64,000 bases of DNA, from the NCBI GenBank assembly GCA_014904845.1, contig MU119366.1:49321-113320 (forward strand), given 5' to 3'. Source of the stretch: Acephala macrosclerotiorum (taxonomy: Eukaryota > Ascomycota > Leotiomycetes > Helotiales > Mollisiaceae). The notes beneath the pieces are model-generated. The model worked only from the letters and a program-made list of their open reading frames with translations. It did not search any database and was not told where the DNA came from. Made by a program: the position numbers and the translations under genes. Position 1 is the stretch's first letter. Every line of letters begins with the position of its first letter. Shown here piece after piece: positions 44,564-55,700 of this stretch.

Positions 44564-45938
44564 TGTGTATTAAGGATCGAGGATTATGGGAAATCAAGGA
44601 TGCGACGGTTAGGAGGGAATGCCTTTTGATGTGTTGGTTAGCACAAACGGTCTCGAAACAATAGCTGCCCAACGTGGAGCAAAGTTCAAATAGCTCGGAT
44701 AGGCTGATCAACATACCTTGACTTGGCGTTTCAAATGACCAGCACAGCTGCAACAACGCTGATACTTCGTCTGCGGAGGCTTGATGTTAATTGTTGAAGA
44801 AAGATCGTGACGTGGGTCTGGGGAGATTGAGGTATTAAGAGCTTGATTACCTTGGTGATTTAGGGTGAGTGTTAGCTGTGGATGTGGCTTGGGGAGGTGT
44901 GACGCCAACGATGACGATGCAGTCCTCGGCTGTTGGTTTTAGCGCCAACCTTAAAGGGGTCTAGGTCCGGCTCACCGTGACAGCTTGTTGTGCAACTCTT
45001 GTGCTGAGTGTGCAGACGATTTAACTGATTACCAGTGAGGCGGCCGCGTTATTACTATCACGTGGATGAAGGCTAGAGGAAGGCCGGAGTCAAGACCATC
45101 TTCTCTCATCTTCTCTCATCTCCTCTTGACCGGTGAGAGTCGCTCATCTGTGGCTTAAGTCTGGATGCTGTGATGTCATTGTACTTTTCAGTCCAAGCTC
45201 TTAATCCAGGTTAGCAAGCGAAATGAGCACGAAGATCTGAGGCTGAGGGGTGGCTGGGGATGAAAATCAAAAAACGAAAAACACGGACAACCATCCATCA
45301 GCCTCATCGTCTCAACGGCAGGGATGAAAGGTCTCATTTGAGGCTCATTACAAGGTCTGCACAGATTCCGGACGAAACCCAGCATGAAATATCATAGCAG
45401 AAGCAGATATAAAGCATTCCACGACTCAGGAGCGTTCTGTTGATGATGCGTGCTTCAAACAGCAGTCATTCCTTGTTTTGGGGAAGCGCCAAGGGTGGAG
45501 CGGATTGCCAGCGGACTCGCGCCGGATGCCAAGCCGGCTGGAAAGCACGTGCAAGATGACGAGAGAAGGAAAATCGCTTCACCAGCTTCATCGTCGACGA
45601 TGCGGCATTTGCTTATTTTCCGATTCTTGGAATGAGGGCTTGTTGCATATTCTATTGGAAATTCCACGCTGTAGCATCAATGCACCCTCCTAGAACAGTT
45701 AGAAAGCACCATGAAGAAAGCTCGGAGAACAATATTGTTTGAAAAATGCGTGTGCTGTGATTTGTGCAAAGACCGTTGTGTTTCACTCAAGCTTAATAAT
45801 GTTCAACGCTGCCTCCGACTTTAGCCAGGTGCTGACTGGCGCACGTGAGGCTCTCTAGCAATAGCAGATACATTTGCCTTTGGCTGTAGCCTAGTTTCTC
45901 TGAATTCTGTTTATAGAATATCAGATACTCGAATCTCT
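44564..45938. other. Intergenic, 1.4 kb
   Basis: The promoter and leader side of the SUR7-family gene, then the 3' flank of NACHT gene 3. The open frames (44708-44908, 45188-45385, 45450-45693) overlap each other and show no motif. Confidence 0.5.
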
Positions 45939-48900
45939 TCAAGAGTTCGCCTTAAGCCTCTTTGGCCTTCTAAGCCAATCGCCAGTACGTTCTTCAAGTT
46001 CCCGCGTTCTTTTGCTGCTCGAGGGAGAATGTTCTGAAAATAGCCAACGAACTTTGAGCATAACGGCCGAAGTTTGTTGGGGAAAAGTTTTGGTCAGCAA
46101 GCTTTCGATGCGATCGAATGAGCGTTGCTCTTCAGTTGCTGAATCTGATGTATTCTCGTCTAGAGTCGTTTCCGCGATCATTTTCATTATTTCTCCGTAT
46201 CGAATATGGAGCACCTGCGGATTGTAGCCGATTTCTGAATTTTCGGAAAACCCTTGATTCAACGCTGAGGTGCTGAGTATGTAATAAACAATATTCTCCC
46301 AAGTTGATTGAAAACTTATGCTGTCCATCAACCCTGCATCGTACTTTAACAGTAGAGACACCATTTCGAGCTTTGGTAGCGGAACTACGTCCGTGACATA
46401 CATATCCTCTGCCGGAAGCAGGTACCAAAGCAGGTCAGTAGCGATGGGCTTTCTCTCCACGGTTTTATATTGTAGAAGCTTTTGCTCGACGTAGCTTCGC
46501 AGACCATAGATGGTTACCAAGTTAAAAAAGTCTAACTCTCTTCTTAGCGGCCATACTTCGGTGGCCCAGTGGTAAGATACGCTGCGATTTTCCTTGTTTT
46601 GCGTCACCATGATACTGTTTAATTGATCGAGAATTTCTGCTTGTGCTTTTGGGTCTTCCTCCTTTGCTTCGGCATGATATGCATAGATCATGAAGTCTCT
46701 GGCTAGGCCATGAATCGTATCTGTCTCGGAGGCCCGTTTCGGTTGTGCGGATACAATCCGAAGGGAGCCAATGCAGCTTCTCATCAGAGAAACATTCAAG
46801 CGAAAGTCTATTTTTGCGGTGTCCTGGAGAAGTTTCATGCTAGAAGCTTCTATCTCTAAGAAATCTCTAGCGGTTCGATGGAAATATTGAACGACGCGGT
46901 CTCTTCCCGTGACAGTGTCTCCTTTTGTATTCGATATTTCTAGAAGTCCAGCGCACCGTGCTTTCAGCTGTACCTCGAATCTCTCGCATCTGTAGTTATA
47001 CTTCTGTCCCGAGGGATCATCAAGTTCTGTCTGATCCAGATCCGGGTTCATTGCTTGCCAGAATGCCACAGCGCTTAGTGGTTTCATACCTGGGCAATCC
47101 GAGGAGTTGCGAAATGGGTCCAGGGAAAGGTCTTGAACATTGCGGACAATCTGAAACGCCCTAGATGCCCAAGGCACGTATAGCGGTTCTACAAGCTTCA
47201 GTAACTGCCTATAAAGTGGCTTGATCTCCTCTGGAAGGTTTCGTAGTCGACTCTTAAGATCTGATAGCTCGTCCTGGTTTCTCAGGCCGTTGAGCAGAGA
47301 CTGGACAACCAACTTAACCCAAACGAAAACCCCCTTTGCTTTCTCGACAATCTCTTCAATAAGAGCAGGTGCTTCTTTTGGCTCTTCCATCCCTAGTCTT
47401 TGAAATGCGGCATTGCGCCTCATTTTATCGCTGACATAATGCTTGATATCTCGATGAGTCAAGTCTTGAAGTCGCAGCTTTGGACAGTCTAGAAAGAGCT
47501 CCTCAAATACGGGCCAAGGTCTGCTCGATAAGCACACCTTTATGCCTGGGAAGGAAGCAACTTCGTTGAAAAATGTGGATATCTCGTCGTGGTCACCGTC
47601 AAATTCATCGAGGCCGTCTATCAACAGACAAATCTTGATGTCGCACATCTTCTGATTCAGCAATGCCCGAAACATTTCCTTAAGCCTGCGCAAGGTACAG
47701 CCTTCCAGGGGAATGCGTTGTAATGGCTCTTCTTTGGTGATGCTCCTCGAATAGAGGCTTGCCCATAGTTCTGGCGCAACAATGGGAATCAGATCAGGAT
47801 GCCTGGAAAGAATCTGAAAAAGAAGTGAGCGAAGCAGTCCCTTCTGCGATCTCTGCTCAGTGGTGCCACTATTCCAAAAGAAGAAAGTTGCGATGACAAG
47901 AGGCGTGGATCCGGCCCAAGTCTTCAGGAAAGTCGTCGTCCGTTCATCGTCAAAAATATGCTTCATCAAGGTTGACTTTCCAGAACCGGCCTTCCCACAG
48001 ATCCAATAGACACCGTTGCCCCGTTGAAGCCAGTGGGAAAGATTGCTCCACGAACACTGCTCCGCGGTGGAGTCACAAAAAGCCCATTCGAATGTCTTGG
48101 GATGCGCTTCGATCACGTCCTCGTAGCGACTTGTCATTGCAGAATATTGCAGCTGACGAAGTATTGACTTTCCAATAAAGGATCGGAGGGTAGACTCTGC
48201 CGTATCCGAGACATCAAGCATTTCAATAGATGATACTATCTCTTTGTATTCCAAACGTAGCATTCTCGAGTCTTGGGGCGACGAATCAGGATAATTTGAT
48301 TGTAGAATAGGTCATTGAGCTGGCTCCGAGCTTGCCGATGACCGTCTCTATTGAGCGACTCAAGTCTGCTCATCAGCTGTGTGAAGGCGAGTGTTTGCGC
48401 TTCCAACTGAATACTCATGTTCTGGGAGATGTCCTGAGTCCTCCTGCTGGATTCGAGTAATGCTTTTGCAATATGTTGAGTTTGTTTATCAAGCTCATCA
48501 AAACGTGCAGAGGCATAGATGGCTTGGCTATCGAGCAACTGTCTATTTAGACGGACATCAGTAAATCAATGCAGTCCCATGAGCTATGACCTGACCAGAG
48601 TGAGAACAGAACCCGAGTCTCAAGTGCCTCCTTGAAATTCTTCAGACGTCTGAGGAGTTCATTGATCTCTTTTTCTTTCTAGCATGCTTTTACCGCCTGT
48701 TGGACCCTTTGAGTTTGGTGATTAAGGCTTTGAGATCATCTGTAATCAACTCAATCTCATCGTTCACTTGCAATGCCCCTGAAAGAGGTTTGTAGAGTCG
48801 GATGGCTCCAGATAAGAGAGTGATGCCCAGTGTGGGCCACAATATGGCAATATATTTTATCTATTATAATAGATAAATATGATATAACGAAGTTATATCG

Positions 48901-51664
48901 CGATAAATATGATATGATTTAGTTTTATATTACTAATATTAGGTAAAATTGGCATATTTTTCATATTGTTTATATTGAGTAAAAAAGAGATTAAGAGCTC
49001 GAAAGTCTTTAAACGCTAGTCTCGCTTAAGTCTAATATCGTATAATGAAAAAAGAAAGTAAATAAACTCTAATTTATTATTACAATATAATAATATAAAC
49101 GTTTAAAATAGCGATTAAATCAATTTTTTTATGTATTAAAAGGTTTTTAATACAAAAATTATAATTTTTAAACGTTATATTATAAAATTATTAAATAAAT
49201 AAAAATCGCGATTTTTTAGTTTTTAATAAATTTTATTTATATTGATATATTTTTAAATCTTTGATTTTTTAGTTTTACGTTTTTAAATTTTTTTATAAAA
49301 CAATTAAAATTATTAAAATATTATTTAAAAAAAAACAAAAGATTATTAATTTCTTTAAAATTATTATTAATCGAATAATAGTTTTTAAAATAAATTTTAG
49401 TAAATTTTTCGAGATTTTAAAATTAATATTTTTTTTTTTTATTGTTTTTAGTTTTATATTATTAAACGCTTTTATAAAGATCAAATTATAATTATTTTAA
49501 ATATTTAATTATATATTAAATATAAATTTACAAATACGATATTTTAATAAAATTAATAATAAAAAATAATATTATTAATATTGTAAAAAGAAATACAAAA
49601 TCTCAAATAATAATAGTAATTTATTAAATTATTTTATTAGTTTTTATAGATTAAAATTTAAATTTAAATGTAATATTAAAGTTTTTAATATTTAAATTTT
49701 ATTTGAAAAAATTATTATATAAATAATAATTATTTTTTAAAAACGATAATAATTCGATACAAATATAATAAAATAAAATATATTAAAATTATTGTAAATA
49801 CGATATTTGATTAATAATAATTTATTTTTTCGATTAATCGAAAGTAATAAATTTCGAGTTTTTTTAAAATATATTAATAAGAATATTAAAAAGTTTTTAA
49901 TAAAAAATTATTCGTATATTCGTAAATAAATTATTCAATAATATAAAAATTAAAAATAAAAATATATATTTTTTACGATTTTTAAATTTTTTTTAATTCG
50001 ATTATTATTTTTAATATTATAATATAATTTATAAATAAAAATAAAATATTTAAAAATTCAATTTTAAAAATAAAAAAATTGATAAAAAAATATATTAATA
50101 AAAATATATTTAAATTAATATTTAATATTATTAAAAAATACGATATTTAGAAAAATTTTAATTATTTTATATTAAATAATATTTTTAATAACAATATTTT
50201 TATAATATATTTTTTCGACGTTTTTTAATACGAATTTTAATTTTTTTATAAAATAATATACTATTGTATATATTATTAAAAATACGTTATTAATTTTATT
50301 ATTAAATCGTTTTTATTTATTATTGATAAAAAAAATATTGAATAAAATAAAATTATAAACGTTTACGAAATTACGTTAAAAAAAAATTTTTTTTTTTTTT
50401 TTTTTAAATAAATTTTACAATTTCGTAATTTAAATCGTTAATAATATTTAATAATTTTATAATTTTTTCGAATTAATAAATTAATATATTTTTCGAGATA
50501 ATATAACGCGTTAAAATTTATAGTTTATAATATTATAAATAGTTTAAAATTTACGAGATTTAATCGATAAATTTATTATATTTTATAATATAATACAATT
50601 AAAATAAAATCGATTAAACGATGAAAAATAAAAAACAATTTTTATTATTAAAATTTTTTTAAAGAAATTTTCGATAAATATTAAAATATACGAATTTAAA
50701 TAATAAATTTTCGATTTCGTTTTTTTTTATTGTAATTATATATTTTTTTAATTCGAACGATATAAAATTTTTTTTAAAAATAATATTATTTTTAATTTGA
50801 TATTTAATTTAAAATAAATCAAAATAAATAAATATTATAAATTTACAAATAAAACGTTTATTTATATTGTTATTTTAATTTTATATTTTGAAAAATATTA
50901 AAAAGTAAAATAAATTAAAACTATAAAAACAATAATTAAAAAAATATAAAACTTTTATTATAGTAATAATAACGTTGATTTTTACAATTTCTATTGTTAT
51001 CGATTTTACGAAAAAAAAAAACGATTTTTTCGAATAATTCGCGAAATAAAAAAATATTTTTTTCGATAATAAATACGATCGATATTGCGATATAAAATAA
51101 ATACTAAGAATTAAAATTGAATACAAATAATAATTAGAAAATACGTAGTAAAAACGATTTTTTTTATTATTAAAAATAGTTTTAAATATTTTTTTCATTC
51201 TAGTAATATTAATAAATTCAAAACGATTCTTTTCTAGTACTAAAATTACTATTTTTGATCGTTGAAATCGTTTTGAAATTGAGATTATTTAAACTATAAA
51301 ATGTTTAAAATCGTAATTAAATATCGTAAAAACTCTCGACGACGAGATTGAAAATATAGAAAATATAGTAAAAGAATTACTAGAGCAAAAAGACAACGGC
51401 GAGATCGATTTGATAATTGTTAGTTGAATTAAGCACTTTTCAACGTTTATATCGTCATATTAGCAATATATTACCTGATAAATATGATATGGCAGTCCCA
51501 TATCATATCAGATACGATATGAATAGTTTCATATCGCGATAATATCTCGAGACTCTATATTACTTAATATATATTGGTTTCATATTGTGGACCACACTGG
51601 TGATGCCGAAGTCGATAAATTGCACAACGCTTCCAGCAAGTGAAAGCGCCATTAAGGGATCCAT
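45939..51664 (-). pseudogene. NACHT NTPase (fungal NLR-like) gene 3, split by a hAT-like element
   Basis: The minus-strand start at 51664, MDPLMALSLAGSVVQFIDFG, opens the same N-terminal domain as gene 1. The frame is cut by the element 48828-51599 and resumes exactly in frame at 48819 with L-L-S-G-A-I-R-L-Y, up to a TAA at 48692-48690. Further pieces follow: E-I-N-E-L-L-R-R-L-K-N-F-K-E-A-L near 48650, then 48538-48240 (D-S-Q-A-I-Y-A-S-A-R-F-D-E-L-D), which needs a frame change near 48280 to join the long frame from 48263. That long frame (774 codons) is intact: P-loop G-K-A-G-S-G-K-S-T, Walker B LLIDGLDEFDGD, CLSSRPWPVFEEL, KGVFVWVKLVVQSLL, YFHRTARDFLE and a basic end. It could still be expressed as a truncated NACHT protein lacking its N-terminal signalling domain. 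Confidence 0.85.
48820..51607. mobile_element. RIP-degraded hAT-like transposon with 8-bp target duplication
   Basis: The element runs from 48828 to 51599 (2772 bp). Its left end CAGTGTGGGCCACAATATG and the reverse complement of its right end, CAGTGTGGTCCACAATATG, agree at 18 of 19 positions. Both sides are flanked by the identical octamer GTGATGCC (48820-48827 and 51600-51607). CAGTG ends plus an 8-bp duplication are diagnostic of hAT elements. A subterminal motif GATAAATATGATAT occurs at 48872, 48902 and 51477. The interior is extremely AT-rich and stop-laden, so any transposase is unreadable. Length is in the range of a full hAT element, but a non-autonomous derivative is equally possible. 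Confidence 0.9.
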
Positions 51665-52560
51665 CGCGCCAGTTAAACATGGTTTCCATTATTTCTTGGG
51701 AGAGTGCAATTCAAGAAGATGCGCGAGAGATAAGTCGGGCTGGGATACAGAGGTGAGGCTTGCGGTTGTGACTGTGCTAAACCCCACGCCCCACTCACAA
51801 CAATACTTTCGATTTTCTTCGTTGGTTCGAAAAATTAAAGCGAGGCGTGTCAGGCTATCATGAAGCTGCTTTCAAACAAAGTGCTGCAAGACCCTCTCGT
51901 TCGAAGTCACAGCACCAATCGAGTTAACAGTTTAGGCATTGCTAGCATGCTGAAGACCAACGGCAGCTTCCATCGATCCCGCCTTTTAGGGCGTAGCCTT
52001 TGTATCCCATGGGTTTTGTCGCTAATGGAGCCTATCACTCATCAGCCGCAGCCGCCTGTAACTTAAATTCATGTCCTGCCCTAAGATGGTTTAAACGCAA
52101 GGCTAATCTGATCTATCAAATACTGGAAAGCAGTCCTACTGACGCCTCATGGCGTAGATATCATGCGACATCGCTCATGTCTCTGCTGCGCTTATATAAT
52201 CAGCCCCGCGAAGCCGAATGCGGCTCCGGCTTGCTGCGTACTCGTCAAGATTGGGCCACCGTAAGGTTATGATGTGACATAACATCAATATCAGCTGGTT
52301 ATCACGCATCAATCCTAACGTTGAAAGAATCTGTTTCGGTCTGGAAAGGTGAGCAAGGTTGCTTTATCGGTATTACTGGGTGAGCTAAGGTGAGTGGGGT
52401 ACAGCGGCAGGTGAGTACGAGTGAGTACGAGTGAGCATAAGTGAGCATGGTTAAATATAGTGAGCTCAAGCGAGAGAAAGCGGGGACTTATTTCGATTTC
52501 TCGATTATAGTTACTACTATTCAAACTAAAATTAGACGATTGTACAAAGATTACTAAAAA
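51665..52560. other. Upstream flank of NACHT gene 3 and boundary to AT-rich block
   Basis: Balanced-composition sequence that should contain the former promoter of NACHT gene 3. No gene is supported; the frames 51860-52066 and 52000-52272 have no motif. Composition changes abruptly at about 52480-52560. Confidence 0.5.
52411..52450. repeat. 10-bp tandem repeat GTGAGTACGA, four units
   Basis: Two perfect units GTGAGTACGA followed by GTGAGCATAA and GTGAGCATGG, with further GTGAG words nearby (52380-52470). It lies right at the edge of the AT-rich block and may belong to the end of a degraded element. Confidence 0.8.
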
Positions 52561-55129
52561 GTTCAAATCGAATTTCGCTTTTGTAATTATACGCGACTCG
52601 ATTTTTAATTTTATAATTTATCGAATATTAAAATTCAATAATATTTGTACGAATAATTTCAATTTTTTTTTAATATAATAATAAAATACTACGAATAATT
52701 AAACTCGTTATAAATTTGTTTTTCGTATTTTACAATTTAAATAAATCAAAAAACAATTATTTCAATTGTAATTCGCGTTAAATAAAAATAATATAATTTT
52801 TAATAATTACGTTTAATAATATATTATTTAAAATTATTAAATATTAATTTAATATATTATTATAATAGTATTAAATATTGTAGTAAATACAATAATTAAT
52901 ATATTTAAATTTCGTAAAAACTATAAAAATATAAAATTGTATAAAAAATATAATATATATTAAAATTCTTTTTAAAGCGAAATAAAACAAATTTATTTCG
53001 TGTATTATATAAATCGAAAATTAATAGTTTTAATAATTATTAATTTTTATACTATTTTTGCGATATGCAAATTATAATAAGAAATTGTTAGAATATAATT
53101 TAAATTACTAATAAAAAATTAAAAAAATTATACAAATAAATAAAAAGTAAAATTATATCGTTATAAATTGTATTAATATAAAAATATAATTTTTAAATAT
53201 TAAAATATTTATATAATACGTAATAAAATAAAATTATATTAATTATATATTTATAATAAAAATAATTATTGAAAAATAAATAATTTAAATTTTTTTTTTA
53301 AAATTTTAATATTTATATAATAATAAAATTATATTAAAAAAATATAATAAATTATACGTATTTATTTACTATTAAATAAATATATTTATATATCGTATAA
53401 TTGAATAAAATTATATTGATTGTATATTTGTAATAAAAATAATTATCGAAAAACAAATAATTTAATATTTTTTTTGAGAATTTCAATATTTATATAATAA
53501 TAAAATTGTATTAATAAAATATAATAAATTGTATTCGTTTATTTATTATTATATAAAAAATTTTTATATATTCAATTGATTTTTTCGAATATTTTATTTT
53601 ATTAATATAAAATATATTCGAATCGATATAAAGTTAATATTATATGTAAATTTAATTTATTTTTTAATGAAATAATAAAATATTTACGAGAAAAAATTTG
53701 AAATAAAATTTAAATAATTATATTACTTTGTATAATACAAATAATATTAAATCGAATAATTTTTTTATAAAAAAATTGTAATATTATTTGTATTTAATTA
53801 ATTTTATTTATAGAATAAAATTTGTTAAAAAAAGAATTATATTATTATTTAATTTATTATATTATTAAATATAATAAAAACGAGTTAAAATAATATTTTT
53901 CAAGAAATTAAATTGTTATAAAATTTTAATATATTTTTTATATAATAGAAATTCGATAGTTTAAAGAAAATAAAAAATTTGTAATTTGATTTGAAAAAAA
54001 TAATTAAAAAAAAAACGATATATCGAGATTTAATTCAATATTTTTTGAAATATTATAATATTTATATTTTTTTAAATAAATTCAAAAAAGTAGTATTATT
54101 TTAAAAATATTTAATATACGTAAAATTAATATAAAAAAGAAATAAACTTATTAATATTTAAAATTTAATATTATTTATTTTTTGTTTTTATCAATTTTTA
54201 TTTATATTAGTTTTTATTTATATTAATTTTTATTTATATTAGTTTTTATTTTGTTTAAATTAATTCTTCGATAATTTTTTTAAAATATTTTTTTTCAATT
54301 TCAAATTTTCAATAATTTTTGTTTTATCAAATTTTATTATTTAAACGTTTTCAAATTTTAACAAGTATTGAATTTTGAATTAAATTTACAATATGCAAAT
54401 TGTATTAAATATTGTAATACGAAAAATTATTATTTTTAATTTTATTCGAAAAAAATTTATTAAAATTAATAATAAAATATATTTTTTTTTATATTATAAT
54501 TTATTAAATATATTGAAATACTAATTATTCGATCGCTTAATTAATAAAATTCGTACAAAGAAAATCGTTGTTAGTAAATTTAAAATAAAATTAAATCGTT
54601 TTAATTAATAATAATTCGAATGTAAAATTTTTAATAATTATAATTTTCAATAAGCGCTTTTTTCGTTGTTATATTCAATTTTTAATTATTTCTACGAATA
54701 AAAAATCAAAAAATAATAATAAGCGTAAAATAAAAAAAAAAAATAATCGAGAAATTAAATTAATATTAAATATAATAAATTCGTTTTTATAATTAATTTT
54801 TATTCAACGTTTAATTTTTATAGAATTCTATTTAATAAATACTACGAAAATTGTATTAAATACGAAATATTTTAATACTTTTTATAATACTTAAATTAAT
54901 AACAATTTTAATATTACGAAAATCGATAATAATTTTATTAATTGATAAATTTTCGAAATTTTCAATAAAATTTTTTCAAAGTTCAACAAATAAAAAACAG
55001 TTTAATTAAAAACTAATAATAATAAAAATCGAAAGAAAATTCAATTGAAAACATCGAAAAATTTTAATAAAATTCTTTTATTATATATTATTTAATTTGA
55101 ATTAATTTAAAATTTATTTAATAATCGAT

Positions 55130-55700
55130 TTTGTATTTAATAATAAAAATAAAATGAAAATTATATTTGATACGTAATACAATTTTTTTTAAAATTCGAT
55201 TAATTAAATTGATAATAAAATAAAAATTATATTTGATATTTAATACAATTTTTTTCAAAATTCGATTAATAAAATTAATAACGAAATCGAACGTCGATAC
55301 TAATTTAATAAACGTTTTCAATCTATTAAAAATTCTATAATTAATTATTTTCAATTTAATTTAATTTAAAATTCGATCGATAAAATTAATAACGAAATCG
55401 AACATCGATAACAATTTAATAAACGTTTTCGATCTACGAAAAAAATTATAATTATTTATTTCTAATTTAATTTTTTTTAAAACTCGATTAATAAAATCGA
55501 TAACGAAATCAAATATCGATAAAAATTTAATAAACGTTTTCAATCTACGAAAAAAATTATAATTATTTATACTCAATTTAATTTTTTCAAAGATTCGAAT
55601 AAAATTCGTAATAATGAATTCAAAAATCGACGAAAATTAAATATACGTATTAAATTTACAATGCGCGAATTTAAAAATTATATTAATATTGAAATTACGT
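55130..55700. repeat. Tandem repeat, 111-bp period (with 66-bp units before it)
   Basis: Units start with ATTCGATTAATAAAATT-like sequence at 55260, 55371, 55482 and (partial) 55593, exactly 111 bp apart, each containing AACGAAATC, AATTTAATAAACGTTTTC and GATCTACGAAAAAAATT-like words. Before them a shorter unit recurs at 66 bp (about 55192 and 55258). On the minus strand the 111-bp unit keeps a frame of 37 residues with R-L-K-T-F-I-K and F-D-F-V-I-[DN]-F-I, so the array may descend from a repeat-containing coding sequence. Confidence 0.8.
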
